Assembly (NCBI GenBank): GCA_030949325.1
Contig: JAUZSQ010000110.1
Location: 81,044-145,043 of the forward strand
DNA: 64,000 bases
Direction: 5' to 3'
DNA from: Sulfurovum sp.
GTDB taxonomy: Bacteria > Campylobacterota > Campylobacteria > Campylobacterales > Sulfurovaceae
Positions within the stretch are counted from its first letter, which is position 1; each line of letters opens with the position of its first letter. Made by a program: the position numbers and the translations under genes. Under the pieces are notes generated by a model, which made no database searches, was not told the DNA's origin, and was given only the letters and a program-made list of their open reading frames with translations. Shown here piece by piece: positions 1 to 8,463 of this stretch.

Positions 1-1
1 C

Positions 2-145
2 CATGCCGTCACTGCACTTCCTGCCCAAAAGTTAGGTCTTCAAAAAGGGGTACTCCAAAAAGGCTATGACGCTGATATTGTGATATTTGATGAAGACTTT
101 CGAGTAATGTCTAGTATCATTGGTGGCTTAGTCAAGTATAGATAA
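2..145 (+). CDS. nagA: N-acetylglucosamine-6-phosphate deacetylase, C-terminal end (partial)
   Basis: The window opens inside a gene whose last 47 codons read in frame 2 and stop with TAA at 143-145. The visible part contains ALPAQKLGLQKG and KGYDADIVIFDEDF, which match the C-terminal end of NagA-type amidohydrolases (P.A..LGL..KG.I..GYDADI.I.D). NagA removes the acetyl group from GlcNAc-6-phosphate in the cytoplasm, giving glucosamine-6-phosphate. The identification rests on a short stretch but is supported by the PTS genes that follow, which would deliver GlcNAc-6-phosphate. The metal-binding and catalytic parts lie outside the window. Confidence 0.75.
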   Translation, partial: HAVTALPAQKLGLQKGVLQKGYDADIVIFDEDFRVMSSIIGGLVKYR

Positions 146-221
146 ATCTTATATCTGTTAATTAATTAATGTATTTAAGTATTTTTTAATATCAATTCTT
201 CTATAATCAATTTTAATTTAC

Positions 222-263
222 TTGACAATAATTTGACAATAATATGTAGATACACAATATAAG
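222..263 (+). promoter_or_regulatory. Probable promoter with a tandem 11-bp repeat
   Basis: TTGACAATAAT occurs twice back to back at 222-232 and 233-243, upstream of the lipoprotein gene. Each copy begins with a consensus -35 hexamer. Candidate -10 boxes are TATGTA (243-248) and TATAAG (258-263); neither is a clean match at 17-bp spacing. The exact repeat could also be a regulator-binding site. AAGGATG at 262-268 is a plausible ribosome binding site for the ATG at 270 or 273. Confidence 0.4.
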
Positions 264-269
264 GATGAA

Positions 270-761
270 ATGATGAAGAAATTAACAGTATCAATGGCAA
301 GTATAGTAGTATTCTTACTTATAGGATGTGGTAGTGGTGGTAGTAATACGACTGCATTGAATAATGTAGAAAGTACGGAGTCGATTTATAGCAATGGAGA
401 GGGTGACGAAGAAATCAAAGAGATACTCTTGGGAGATTTGTTAGGTCAATCACCTGTAACAGACAGCAATGAAAGTGATACCAATACGACAGTGACTGCC
501 ATGACGATTATTGATGAGAACCTCTTTCTTATTAGACCTGTAGGATATTTGTTAGATGGCTCAAATCTGCCTATATGTTTTAATACCGAAGAGACTATTT
601 TAGATTATAATGATGCCAGAACATTTACTTGTGAGTGGTTTTGTGGTATTTATGAAGGAGATGGACCTATCCGTGTCAAGTTAACTTTCCTCAAAAAAAC
701 AGATGTGTGGGAATTGGATGATGAAGACCTCGCTACTGGATCTGCTCGTTGTCATAACTAG
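270..761 (+). CDS. Predicted lipoprotein, unknown function
   Basis: 163 residues with a typical lipoprotein signal: MMKK, a hydrophobic segment, then a lipobox ending LLIGC, so the mature protein would begin at Cys20 and be acylated. A Gly/Ser/Asn-rich linker follows. The C-terminal half (about residues 85-163) carries Cys in ICFNTE, FTCEWFCGIY and SARCHN, which may form disulfides in the periplasm. I do not recognise a family. It lies between nagA and the EIIA gene, with a 9-bp gap to the latter, so it may belong to the same transcript; a role in amino-sugar uptake is only a guess from position. Confidence 0.7.
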   Translation: MMKKLTVSMASIVVFLLIGCGSGGSNTTALNNVESTESIYSNGEGDEEIKEILLGDLLGQSPVTDSNESDTNTTVTAMTIIDENLFLIRPVGYLLDGSNLPICFNTEETILDYNDARTFTCEWFCGIYEGDGPIRVKLTFLKKTDVWELDDEDLATGSARCHN

Positions 762-770
762 GTAGCCTCT

Positions 771-1241
771 ATGTTTGGATTTCTAAAACGTAAACGACGA
801 GAGATTTATGCTCCCGTTGATGGAGAGATTGTTACACTAGAATCCGTCAATGATGAAGTATTTTCTCAAAAGATGCTAGGCGATGGTGTGGCTATACTCC
901 CTATGTCCAATGAATTTACAGCTCCCATTGAGGGTGTGGTGAGCAAAATATTTGCTAGTAATCATGCCTACAGTATCAAGAGTGATAAAGATTTGGAAGT
1001 GATGGTACATATAGGACTCGAAACCGTCTCTCTGAATGGTCAAGGTTTTGTGCGTATTGCCAATGAAGGTGATAGGGTTAAAGTCGGAGACGTGATTATC
1101 CAAGTCGATTTAGCCTATCTTCGTACGGTAGTCAAAGATATGATTACGCCTATTGTTATTTTGGAACAGAGTGATGTCTCAAGTATAGACAAAAATTTTA
1201 GTATCGTCAAATCAGGTGATATGATTATGGAAGCTTCTTAA
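771..1241 (+). CDS. crr: PTS glucose/GlcNAc-type EIIA component
   Basis: 156 residues covering one EIIA(Glc) domain. It starts with the family's usual YAPVDGEIV-like segment, then the two active-site histidines: SNHAYSIKS (equivalent to His75 of E. coli Crr) and MVHIGLETV (equivalent to phosphorylated His90), followed by the GQGFVRIANEGDRVKVGD segment. It accepts phosphate from HPr and passes it to the IIB domain of the EIICB permease encoded on the other strand. It would act in the cytoplasm. It stands alone rather than fused to EIICB as in E. coli NagE. Symbol given by family; specificity is inferred from nagA next door. Confidence 0.88.
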   Translation: MFGFLKRKRREIYAPVDGEIVTLESVNDEVFSQKMLGDGVAILPMSNEFTAPIEGVVSKIFASNHAYSIKSDKDLEVMVHIGLETVSLNGQGFVRIANEGDRVKVGDVIIQVDLAYLRTVVKDMITPIVILEQSDVSSIDKNFSIVKSGDMIMEAS

Positions 1242-1333
1242 TGCCCTTGATGGATAATATGTATCACTACATTGCGTACGGATTGATTTTACTAACTTTT
1301 CTCATTGTCTTGAAACTACCCAAAAAGAAATAG
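1241..1333 (+). CDS. 30-residue single-span membrane protein (putative)
   Basis: A 31-codon ORF whose ATG overlaps the EIIA stop codon (TAATG), the arrangement expected for translational coupling. It encodes a short N-terminus with MDNMYHY, one hydrophobic segment of about 18 residues (IAYGLILLTFLIVL) and a basic KLPKKK tail, i.e. an N-out/C-in single-pass peptide by the positive-inside rule. It ends 13 bp before the convergent EIICB stop. No homologue is recognised. Coupling and membrane character argue for a real gene; shortness argues for caution. Confidence 0.4.
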   Translation: MPLMDNMYHYIAYGLILLTFLIVLKLPKKK

Positions 1334-1345
1334 TAGAAGAAATAG

Positions 1346-2716
1346 TTATATTTCTCTCTTTATTGCTTCTGCTACACTTTCGGCTTTGGTGCCCAAAACA
1401 ATTTGGATACTTTTGCTATCGGGACGAATCACCCCTTTTGCTCCTAGTGCCTTAAAGGTATCTGTCTCTAAGAGGCTGTTGTCTTGGACAGATATACGAA
1501 GCCTCGTAATACAAGAATCTACATCTACAATATTCTCAACTCCTCCTAGTGCTTCTATGAAAGCCAAGGCTTCTTCTTTAGTATTTAGGGTTTTCTCTGC
1601 GTCGCTCTCTTCAAATATTTTGAGCTTAAACCATTTGATGGTGTAGTAAGAGAGTATAAAATACACGAGTGCAAAGACCAAGCCCAAAGGCAGTATCAAG
1701 AGAGGATTGGTAGAGAGCTTATAATTAATGACATAATCTATCAGTCCAGCAGAAAAGCCAAATCCTATATGAATATCCAACATCTGTGCCATCGCAAGAG
1801 CCAATCCAGTCAGAAGTGCATGAAGCAAAAACAATAATGGGGCTATAAACAAAAAGAGAAACTCCAAAGGTTCAGTAATCCCTGTGATAAAAGAAGTGAG
1901 TGCCACGCTTAGGAGTATCGCACCCACACGCTTTTGCGAAGACTTAGGAGTATGTAAATAGATAGCATAGGCCATAGAAGGTAAGCCAAACATCATGACG
2001 ACATAAAAGCCAGACATATACGTCCCTGCTGTCTTGTCTCCTGCAAAGAATCGGTGCAAATCACCATGGGCAACGACTTCTATACCGTCTTTGATATAGG
2101 TATATTCTCCTAGTTGAAACCAAAAGATAGAATTGAGTATATGATGTAAACCTAGAGGGATGAGCAGACGATTGAGTGTACCATAGATAAAAGTACCTAC
2201 TTCATTGAGTCCGATAATCGCATCGGAAAAGGCATTGATACCTGCTTGTGCAAAGTGCCAAAAATACCCTGCCAATACTCCTACAACAATAGCCCCAATG
2301 GCTGTAACAATAGGCACAAAGCGTTTACCTCCAAAGAATCCCAAAAATTCGGGAAGTACAATGGCATGAAAACGGTTATACAATGACCCTGCTAAAACAC
2401 CGATGATAATCCCAATAAACACACCCATATTGACCTCACTATCAATGCTCAAATAGACAGCCTTGGCGATGAGTACCCCAATAGCCCCAGAGAGTGCGGC
2501 TGCTCCATCATTATTTTTGGTAAGACCATAGGCGATACCAATACCAAAGAGAAGGTCAAGATTGGAAAAGATAGCGTCTCCAGCTGATTTCATGATAAGG
2601 GCTACTTGTCCATCAAACACATCTCCAAATCCCAAACGTAAAAGTAAAGCAGCCACGGGGAGTACTGCAATAGGAGTCATCAGGGCTTTGCCAATTTTTT
2701 GTAATAGATTAAACAT
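1346..2716 (-). CDS. nagE: PTS EIICB component, N-acetylglucosamine/glucose type
   Basis: About 456 residues from the ATG at 2716. This start is chosen over an upstream ATG because AAGGAG lies 10 bases before it and the protein then begins MFNLLQKIGKAL, as in the family. An N-terminal EIIC channel domain of about 10 membrane segments (residues 1-360) is followed by a EIIB domain with the phosphorylated cysteine in DVDSCITRLR. It imports the sugar and phosphorylates it, using EIIA. Its start overlaps the end of the HPr-Enzyme I gene by 8 bp, so the two are co-translated. GlcNAc rather than glucose specificity is inferred from nagA at the window start. Confidence 0.88.
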   Translation of the reverse strand: MFNLLQKIGKALMTPIAVLPVAALLLRLGFGDVFDGQVALIMKSAGDAIFSNLDLLFGIGIAYGLTKNNDGAAALSGAIGVLIAKAVYLSIDSEVNMGVFIGIIIGVLAGSLYNRFHAIVLPEFLGFFGGKRFVPIVTAIGAIVVGVLAGYFWHFAQAGINAFSDAIIGLNEVGTFIYGTLNRLLIPLGLHHILNSIFWFQLGEYTYIKDGIEVVAHGDLHRFFAGDKTAGTYMSGFYVVMMFGLPSMAYAIYLHTPKSSQKRVGAILLSVALTSFITGITEPLEFLFLFIAPLLFLLHALLTGLALAMAQMLDIHIGFGFSAGLIDYVINYKLSTNPLLILPLGLVFALVYFILSYYTIKWFKLKIFEESDAEKTLNTKEEALAFIEALGGVENIVDVDSCITRLRISVQDNSLLETDTFKALGAKGVIRPDSKSIQIVLGTKAESVAEAIKREI

Positions 2717-4512
2717 GACGTATAGTCTCCTTGGTGTGTGCAATACTTTTAGGTGAGACAGAGAGTGTCTCTATCCCTAGTGAGATGAGGTCTGCGATAG
2801 CTTTGTCATTGGATGCGAGTTCTCCACAAATACTTACAGGTTTGGTAGCGTGTTTCATCAGCATTTTAATTGCAGAAAATACCACAGGTGAAAGGACATC
2901 TATTTTGAGAATAGGGTGTGTTCGTTCTGTGGCAAAGAGGTATTGGGTGAGGTCATTCGTACCAATAGAATAAAAATCAACCACTTCATTGAAGGACTCA
3001 ATCAAAAAGAGTACGGAAGGTACTTCCACCATAATACCAAAGGCAATATGCCCAATATCAATATGCTGTTTCTTGGCAACATTGAGGGCAAAGGTTTTCG
3101 CTGAGACGAATTCTTCTGCAGTTGAGACCATAGGAAACATAATCTTTATCTTTTTGCCCTGAGAAGCGATAAAAATTGCATGAAGTTGTTCGGCAATAAT
3201 CTCAGGATGGGTACGAAAAAGGCGAATACCTCTGATACCTAAAAAAGGATTACTTTCTAAAGGGATATTTATGTAAGGTAAGGCTTTATCTCCTCCGACA
3301 TCGAGTGTGCGTATGGTAATGTCTTCAAAATATCTACATATTTCTGTATAGGCATCAATTTGGGTTTGCAAAGTAGGTTGCTTGGCTTGAAAGAGAAACT
3401 CAGAACGCAAAAGCCCTATCCCTTCAGCCCCTTCTTGCTTGGCTTGGGATGCAGAACGTACATCGCCTACATTGGCATAGACTTTGATGGTTTTTCCTGC
3501 CAAGGTTTCTGCTTTTTGCAAACGTTTGGCATGGACAGAGGCTTGGCTTGTTTGGTTGAATGCTTTGTATTTATGTGCTTGTTGTAGCTCTTGGGTACTA
3601 GGAGAGGGGAGTACAACTCCTGCGTTGGCATCTAAGATAATGGTGTTTTGTGCGATTAAATCTTTATCCGTGATACTAAGTGAGGGGATAGCTAATCCTC
3701 GTAAAAGTATGGCTGTATGTGAATGGATAGAAGTCTCTTGCAATATCACACCTTGGACATTACTCTGTGAGAGTTTGTCTATTTCAGAGGGTAAGAGGTC
3801 TTTTGCCAAAAGGATAAAGGCTTCTTGGGGAAAGATAAGTGAGGCAGTTTTACCTAAATACGATTGTACACGTTGACATATATCTTGATAATCTACAATT
3901 TTACTCGAAAGAGGGGTACTTTTGAGTATCTGACACTCTTGTGCTATTTTGCTTTCAAAAGATTCTAGGGTAGTACATTCTTCTTGTAGGGTAAGGAGTA
4001 ATGCTTTTTGTGCCAAAGCGATAGGGGTATCACTTTGTTGTAGTGCTTCAATACTTTGTGAGATTGCCTCGCTAAAAGAGTAATGACTCTCTTGTGAGCT
4101 ATAGACCTTTTGATAGGAGATGAGAGGAGCGATGGCAATACCTTTGGCGATAATCTCCCCTTCTATCGTAGGACTCTCATAGTGGTGTGTACTTTTGCTA
4201 ATGCTTAGTATCGCTGTATCTTTTTGCATCAGTGACTCAAAAAGTAGGGCTAATGCTTTTTGTCCAATTTGAGCGTCTTTGCCTTGGGTGCTGAGGATAA
4301 AGGTATCTCCTTGGACTAAAGACAGAGAAAGTAAGGTATTGACCTTTTTGGCATTGACAGCCCTATCATTGACTATGATTTGGACTTTAGCATGGAAAGT
4401 CTTTGCCAAACTTGTAAATTGGGCAATGGGTCTAAGGTGAAAGCCATTACTAGAGCGTAACGGTGAGTGTGAGGGTCAAAGGCTTGGTAAATAGGGTATA
4501 TAAAAATTGCAT
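2709..4512 (-). CDS. HPr-Enzyme I fusion protein of the PTS (frameshift near 4460)
   Basis: The intact frame (4409-2709) holds the second half of an HPr domain and all of Enzyme I: active His in SIHSHTAILLRG, the YSIGTNDLTQYLFATER signature and VSICGELASN near the C-terminus. The missing first half of HPr is directly upstream in another frame, with catalytic His in SSNGFHLRPIAQF. The reconstructed protein starts at ATG 4512 (MQFLYTLFTKPLTLTL) and needs one base removed around 4452-4467. Enzyme I takes phosphate from PEP; the attached HPr passes it to EIIA. FPr-like fusions are known, but a PTS is unusual in Campylobacterota. The indel is probably a sequencing error. Confidence 0.85.
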
Positions 4513-4556
4513 AAGTCTCTTTTGATTTTGATAACTAAAGTATAGCAAATATTTGT

Positions 4557-4562
4557 TATACT
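4557..4562 (+). promoter_or_regulatory. -10 box for the AAA+ ATPase gene
   Basis: TATACT within TTTGTTATACTGAGCG lies 29 bp before the TTG start at 4591, in the divergent gap between the HPr-EI gene and the ATPase. The bases upstream are A/T-rich; no clear -35 is seen, as is common in Campylobacterota. Confidence 0.35.
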
Positions 4563-4590
4563 GAGCGTTAGTCTAAAAAGAGGAATCCTA

Positions 4591-6327
4591 TTGAAACACT
4601 TGATTGAATTTATTGAAACAAACAATGTGCGTAAAACAGTCATTTTTGAGCATCTCAAATGTAACAAAGAAGAAGCACAACTCTTGCAATATATCTGTAA
4701 ACGTTATGTCTCAGGCTTAGAAGATGTAGCCGTATTAGAATGGTTGAAAGAGCATTTTGACTCCGAAAACTATCTTTACCTGCACAAATTGGGATTGGTC
4801 AAAAAGCTATTGGATTTAGGATGGATAATACAAATGAGTTTTGGACAAGTCAAAGCCCATGAGAGTTCCAAGCTTGAATTACTTTCTGCGTCTGTCACAC
4901 CTAGTATTGCCTTGTTACGTTTACTCGAAGAAGGTTCTTTGGAGATTACGCTACCTGAGGTTAAACCTTATACCGACCATTTAGAGTATCTTCAAGACCA
5001 ATTTGATATGGTAGCACTCTTACACAAAATCGCCACATTCAAGCAAAGTTTTGCCGATAACTCTTTGAGTATAGGACGGCTTAAAAATAAATTGATTTTA
5101 TTGACTAGGCGTATAGAAGAGCGTGTCAAAATGACGAAGACTCCTATTGATATAGAAGTATTTTTCACTGAAAAGGGTTTGGATGAGAAAGAAAAACGTA
5201 TCTTTTTGGCTCTGCTCAAAGAAGAATACTCAGGAGGAGAAGGCTTATTTAGAGATATGAATACGCTAATAGAACTCATTTCCTTTGATGAATACGAAAA
5301 GATTAAAAACCGTGCCTTACTCGAAGACGGTGCACGTCTCATCGCTGAGAAAATCATAGATTATGAAGAGATACTCAATATGTTTGGTGGCGTAAGCCGT
5401 TCTTTTTACCTCGAAGATGAGGTCATGCAACGTATCATTCATCCTAAGAAAAAGAAAAAAGTAGCCAAACTCAAATTGGGTGAACTCATAGAAGAACAAG
5501 ATATTTTTGAATACCTCAAACCCAAAACCAACCTAGATGATGTAGTCCTTAATGCCAAAACCAGAGAGACCTTGGAAAATGTGATTAAACAAGTTGATAA
5601 AAGTGTCTTTGCAAAGCTCAAAAAGTGGGGTATCAAAGAAAATCGTAAAGGCATAGATGCACGTATTATCTTTTATGGTGTCGCAGGAACAGGCAAAACG
5701 ATGACAGCTGTTTCTTTGGCAAAGACTCTCAAACGTCCTATTCTCTCTTTTGATTGTTCCAAAATCCTTTCTATGTATATCGGAGAATCAGAAAAAAATG
5801 TGCGTAAAATCTTTGATGATTTTAAAGAATTGAGCAAAAAGGCCAAAGTAGAACCCATCTTATTACTCAATGAAGCCGACCAGTTTTTGAGTTCTCGAAC
5901 TGAAGGTACGGGCAGTTCAGCAGATAAAATGCATAACCAAATGCAAAATATATTCTTGGAACAGATAGAAAAGTTTGAAGGTATTCTTATCGCTACAACC
6001 AACCTTTTGGGCAATATAGACAAGGCATTCTCTCGTCGTTTCAATTACAAAATAGAATTCAAAAAACCTGCCAAAAAACAACGCCTACGTCTTTGGCAAG
6101 TCATGCTACCCGAAGGTGCCGACTATGAAGAAAGCTTTGATATCACTGCACTCACCCACTACGAACTCACAGGTGGACAAATCAACCTCATCATCAAAAA
6201 TACAGCTTACAAAGTCGCCGTAAGAGAAGAATCAGTCTTCGCAAACAAAGACTTCTTAGAAGAAATAGAAAAAGAACTAGGCTCCAACTTTGAAGGAGCA
6301 AAGAGTATGGGATTTAAGGTGAAGTAG
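4591..6327 (+). CDS. AAA+ ATPase (unknown target)
   Basis: 578 residues. The start is a TTG preceded by AGAGGAA at good spacing; no better ATG is in frame. Residues 1-340 form a mostly helical, charged region without a recognised domain. The C-terminal third is an AAA+ module: Walker A GVAGTGKT, a Walker B-like LLLNEAD in which Asn replaces the usual Asp, sensor 1 ATTN, and SRRF as the arginine finger. Proteins of this kind act as ATP-driven remodelling enzymes or proteasome-like unfoldases; no substrate can be named. It is a single gene divergent from the PTS genes and followed by a toxin-antitoxin pair. Confidence 0.75.
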   Translation: MKHLIEFIETNNVRKTVIFEHLKCNKEEAQLLQYICKRYVSGLEDVAVLEWLKEHFDSENYLYLHKLGLVKKLLDLGWIIQMSFGQVKAHESSKLELLSASVTPSIALLRLLEEGSLEITLPEVKPYTDHLEYLQDQFDMVALLHKIATFKQSFADNSLSIGRLKNKLILLTRRIEERVKMTKTPIDIEVFFTEKGLDEKEKRIFLALLKEEYSGGEGLFRDMNTLIELISFDEYEKIKNRALLEDGARLIAEKIIDYEEILNMFGGVSRSFYLEDEVMQRIIHPKKKKKVAKLKLGELIEEQDIFEYLKPKTNLDDVVLNAKTRETLENVIKQVDKSVFAKLKKWGIKENRKGIDARIIFYGVAGTGKTMTAVSLAKTLKRPILSFDCSKILSMYIGESEKNVRKIFDDFKELSKKAKVEPILLLNEADQFLSSRTEGTGSSADKMHNQMQNIFLEQIEKFEGILIATTNLLGNIDKAFSRRFNYKIEFKKPAKKQRLRLWQVMLPEGADYEESFDITALTHYELTGGQINLIIKNTAYKVAVREESVFANKDFLEEIEKELGSNFEGAKSMGFKVK

Positions 6328-6338
6328 AAAAGTATGAT

Positions 6339-6367
6339 TTGACATAATACACCAAATGGAGTATAAT
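6339..6367 (+). promoter_or_regulatory. Consensus sigma-70 promoter of the DinJ/YafQ-type module
   Basis: TTGACA at 6339-6344 and TATAAT at 6362-6367 are separated by exactly 17 bp, a perfect consensus promoter. The antitoxin ATG follows 31 bp later with AAAGG just upstream. Confidence 0.75.
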
Positions 6368-6398
6368 TATTGAAGATTCTAAATAAAGGTATAAAATT

Positions 6399-6653
6399 AT
6401 GAAAATTCAAACAAGTGTAAGAGTAGAAGATGTCTTTTATCATGAAGCAAAAGAGGTATTCCAACGCTTCGGACTCACCTTTGGAGATGCTGTCAATATG
6501 TTTTTAGCCAAAGTATCTATGGAACAAGGTATTCCTTTTGATTTAACATTACCCAGTGATGAACTCAAAAGTCGTCTTGAAAATTTAGAAAAGAATATCA
6601 ATACAGAAACCTATCAAACAAGAGATGCATTATTTGAGGATTTGGGAATCTAG
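6399..6653 (+). CDS. RelB/DinJ-family antitoxin
   Basis: 84 residues. The N-terminal ribbon-helix-helix part (MKIQTSVRVEDVFYHEAKEV, then GLTFGDAVNMFLAKVSMEQG) and the IPFDLTLPSDEL segment are typical of DinJ/RelB antitoxins. Such proteins bind their own promoter and neutralise the partner toxin with their C-terminal tail (here residues 55-84). The gene is driven by its own consensus promoter and directly precedes the YafQ-like toxin gene, which fits the usual antitoxin-first order. Confidence 0.85.
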   Translation: MKIQTSVRVEDVFYHEAKEVFQRFGLTFGDAVNMFLAKVSMEQGIPFDLTLPSDELKSRLENLEKNINTETYQTRDALFEDLGI

Positions 6654-6654
6654 T

Positions 6655-6945
6655 GTGTTAGAGATAAAGATTGAGAAAGGGTTTAAAAAAGATATTGCGA
6701 GAGATAAAAAGAGTGGACTTTATACGCTTAAAGATTTTGAGCTTTTAAAAATACTGATTTCCTATCTTCATAATGAGCAAGAAATAGATGAGAAGTTTAA
6801 AAGACATCCTCTCAAAGGAAATATGAAAGGGTTTGAATCTTTGCATATTAAGGGAGATTGGCTGTTAATTTTTCACATTGATAAAGTATGTTTAAATTTG
6901 TATATGCTAGGAAAGCATACACAAGTCTATAAGAAATTCAAATAA
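6655..6945 (+). CDS. YafQ-family mRNA interferase toxin
   Basis: 96 residues if translation starts at GTG 6655, just after the antitoxin stop; an in-frame ATG at 6625 would add 10 residues overlapping the antitoxin. GTG is preferred because the product then starts LEIKIEKGFKKD, like YafQ. The segments HPLKGNMKGFESLHIKGDWLL and LYMLGKHTQVYK are characteristic; in YafQ the histidines of the first segment and the C-terminal His are catalytic, and both are present. The toxin would cut mRNA on the ribosome. It looks intact. Confidence 0.82.
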   Translation: MLEIKIEKGFKKDIARDKKSGLYTLKDFELLKILISYLHNEQEIDEKFKRHPLKGNMKGFESLHIKGDWLLIFHIDKVCLNLYMLGKHTQVYKKFK

Positions 6946-6949
6946 TATC

Positions 6950-7363
6950 CTACTTCACCATCTCCACTTTCTCAGCTATGAGAGAGAGAATGCCTCCTTG
7001 GATATTGATAGGGGTGAATCCTGCGTTTTGTAAGATACGAGAGGCTGAGATGGAACGGTTTCCTGTTCTGCAATAGACGAGAATCTTTTTGTTTTTATCT
7101 TGTTTGAGCATGCCTAGGTTTTCGGATAGGGCTTGTAGAGGGATAAGTACAGCATCATGTAAGTGACCTTCTTTGAATTCTTCTATGGTGCGTACATCTA
7201 GTAGGGTGATATTGTTGTCATTTTCTATGAGTTGTATGGCTATTTTGGCATCAATGGATGCAAAGTTGGCAAGTATCCATCCTTTGGAGTAGGCAAACCA
7301 TAAAAAGATGGCTATCATCGCTATCCAATAGGGTAAATTCATAGTATTTTTATCTTTGCTCAA
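6950..7363 (-). CDS. Membrane-anchored rhodanese-like protein
   Basis: 137 residues from TTG 7363, chosen because AAGGAA lies 7 bases upstream; ATG 7342 is an alternative without a clear ribosome binding site. An N-terminal membrane segment (NLPYWIAMIAIFLWFAY) is followed by one rhodanese domain with LLDVRTIEEFKEGHL and the active-site loop VYCRTGNRS, so the sulfur-accepting Cys is present. Such proteins move sulfane sulfur; in a sulfur-oxidising relative this could serve periplasmic or membrane sulfur handling, but that is inference. Its stop is 2 bp from the convergent toxin stop. Confidence 0.78.
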   Translation of the reverse strand: MSKDKNTMNLPYWIAMIAIFLWFAYSKGWILANFASIDAKIAIQLIENDNNITLLDVRTIEEFKEGHLHDAVLIPLQALSENLGMLKQDKNKKILVYCRTGNRSISASRILQNAGFTPINIQGGILSLIAEKVEMVK

Positions 7364-7498
7364 AGTATTGTTCCTTATATTAATTATAATTAATTTTGAT
7401 ATTATAGCGATACTTTTCTTTTGTTTCACATAGTTACATAGAAAAAGTAAATCTCTACAAAGCATACAAATCCAAAAACATTTTAATCACTTTTTAGC

Positions 7499-7504
7499 TA
7501 TTAT
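7499..7504 (+). promoter_or_regulatory. Candidate -10 box of the nuo operon
   Basis: TATTAT in a T-rich context (CACTTTTTAGCTATTATC) lies about 45 bp before nuoA. The spacing and T-run resemble Campylobacter-type promoters; no good -35 hexamer is visible. Confidence 0.35.
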
Positions 7505-7549
7505 CAAAGTAATATTCTGAGAATGGATGAAAAAACTTAAGGGATTAAT

Positions 7550-7939
7550 ATGACTCATGTAATTACAGAACACCCATACTTTGGTGTATTTGTTCTATTC
7601 GCACTGACAGCAGTAGCCTTTCCTGTTACGCTATTTTTGGCACGACTTGTTTCTAGGAAATTTGCACGACTTGATACAGAAAGACTCAAACTGAGTATTT
7701 ATGAATGTGGACCAGAAGTGACTAAGCAACCCAATACTATTTCCACTCAATTTTATTTGATTGCTTTGTTGTTTATTTTGTTTGATGTAGAGATTATTTT
7801 TATGTTCCCTTGGGCAATTGACTTTAGACTCTTGGGTTGGTTTGGTTTTGTTGAGATGTTATTATTTATATTATTACTTACGATTGGTTTCGTATATGCA
7901 TGGAAAAAAGGAGCACTTGAATGGCACAGCATCAAGTAA
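7550..7939 (+). CDS. nuoA: NADH-quinone oxidoreductase-type subunit A
   Basis: 129 residues with three membrane segments and the family segment LSIYECGPE followed by [22 protein letters not shown]. NuoA is a small membrane subunit of complex I that lines the quinone site together with NuoH, J and K. Ribosome binding site AAGGGATT precedes the ATG. It is the first gene of the operon and overlaps nuoB by 19 bp. Confidence 0.95.
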   Translation: MTHVITEHPYFGVFVLFALTAVAFPVTLFLARLVSRKFARLDTERLKLSIYECGPEVTKQPNTISTQFYLIALLFILFDVEIIFMFPWAIDFRLLGWFGFVEMLLFILLLTIGFVYAWKKGALEWHSIK

Positions 7940-8463
7940 ATTATGCCTCATCGGCAGGATTACCGATAGCGTTAACATCGGTAGATAAATTGGTAAACTG
8001 GGGGCGTTCAAACTCGCTTTGGCCTTTGACGTATGGACTCGCATGTTGTGCGATTGAGATGATGGCATCGGGAGCTTCTCGTTATGACTTCGACAGAATG
8101 GGGACGATTTTTAGAGCAAGTCCACGACAAGCAGACGTGATGATACTCGCAGGTACGCTTTCTAAGAAACATGCAGAGTTTGCAAGAAGATTATACGACC
8201 AAATGACAGAGCCTAAGTGGGTGATTTCTATGGGGTCTTGTGCCAATACGGGTGGTATGTTTAATACCTATGCAACCGTCCAAGGTGTAGATAGGATTAT
8301 CCCTGTGGATATTTATCTTCCAGGTTGTGCACCTCGTCCTGAGACACTGCAATATGCGATGATGATGCTTCAAAAGAAAATTCGTAAAGAGTCTGCTGAT
8401 ATGAAGAAAAATACCAAGCAAGATTTGACAACACAAACAGGCAAAAGAGCGAGGTTAATCTAA
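7921..8463 (+). CDS. nuoB: NADH-quinone oxidoreductase-type subunit B
   Basis: 180 residues. Carries the N2 iron-sulfur cluster ligands: the adjacent cysteines in [11 protein letters not shown], then [10 protein letters not shown] and PGCAPRPE. N2 is the last cluster before quinone. Start chosen at 7921, where AAGGAG lies 7 bases upstream inside the end of nuoA. It abuts nuoC. Confidence 0.96.
   Translation: MAQHQVNYASSAGLPIALTSVDKLVNWGRSNSLWPLTYGLACCAIEMMASGASRYDFDRMGTIFRASPRQADVMILAGTLSKKHAEFARRLYDQMTEPKWVISMGSCANTGGMFNTYATVQGVDRIIPVDIYLPGCAPRPETLQYAMMMLQKKIRKESADMKKNTKQDLTTQTGKRARLI

Noticed and set aside
3484..3876. Plus-strand ORF of 130 codons within the Enzyme I gene
   Set aside because: Entirely antisense to conserved Enzyme I sequence; no start signal.
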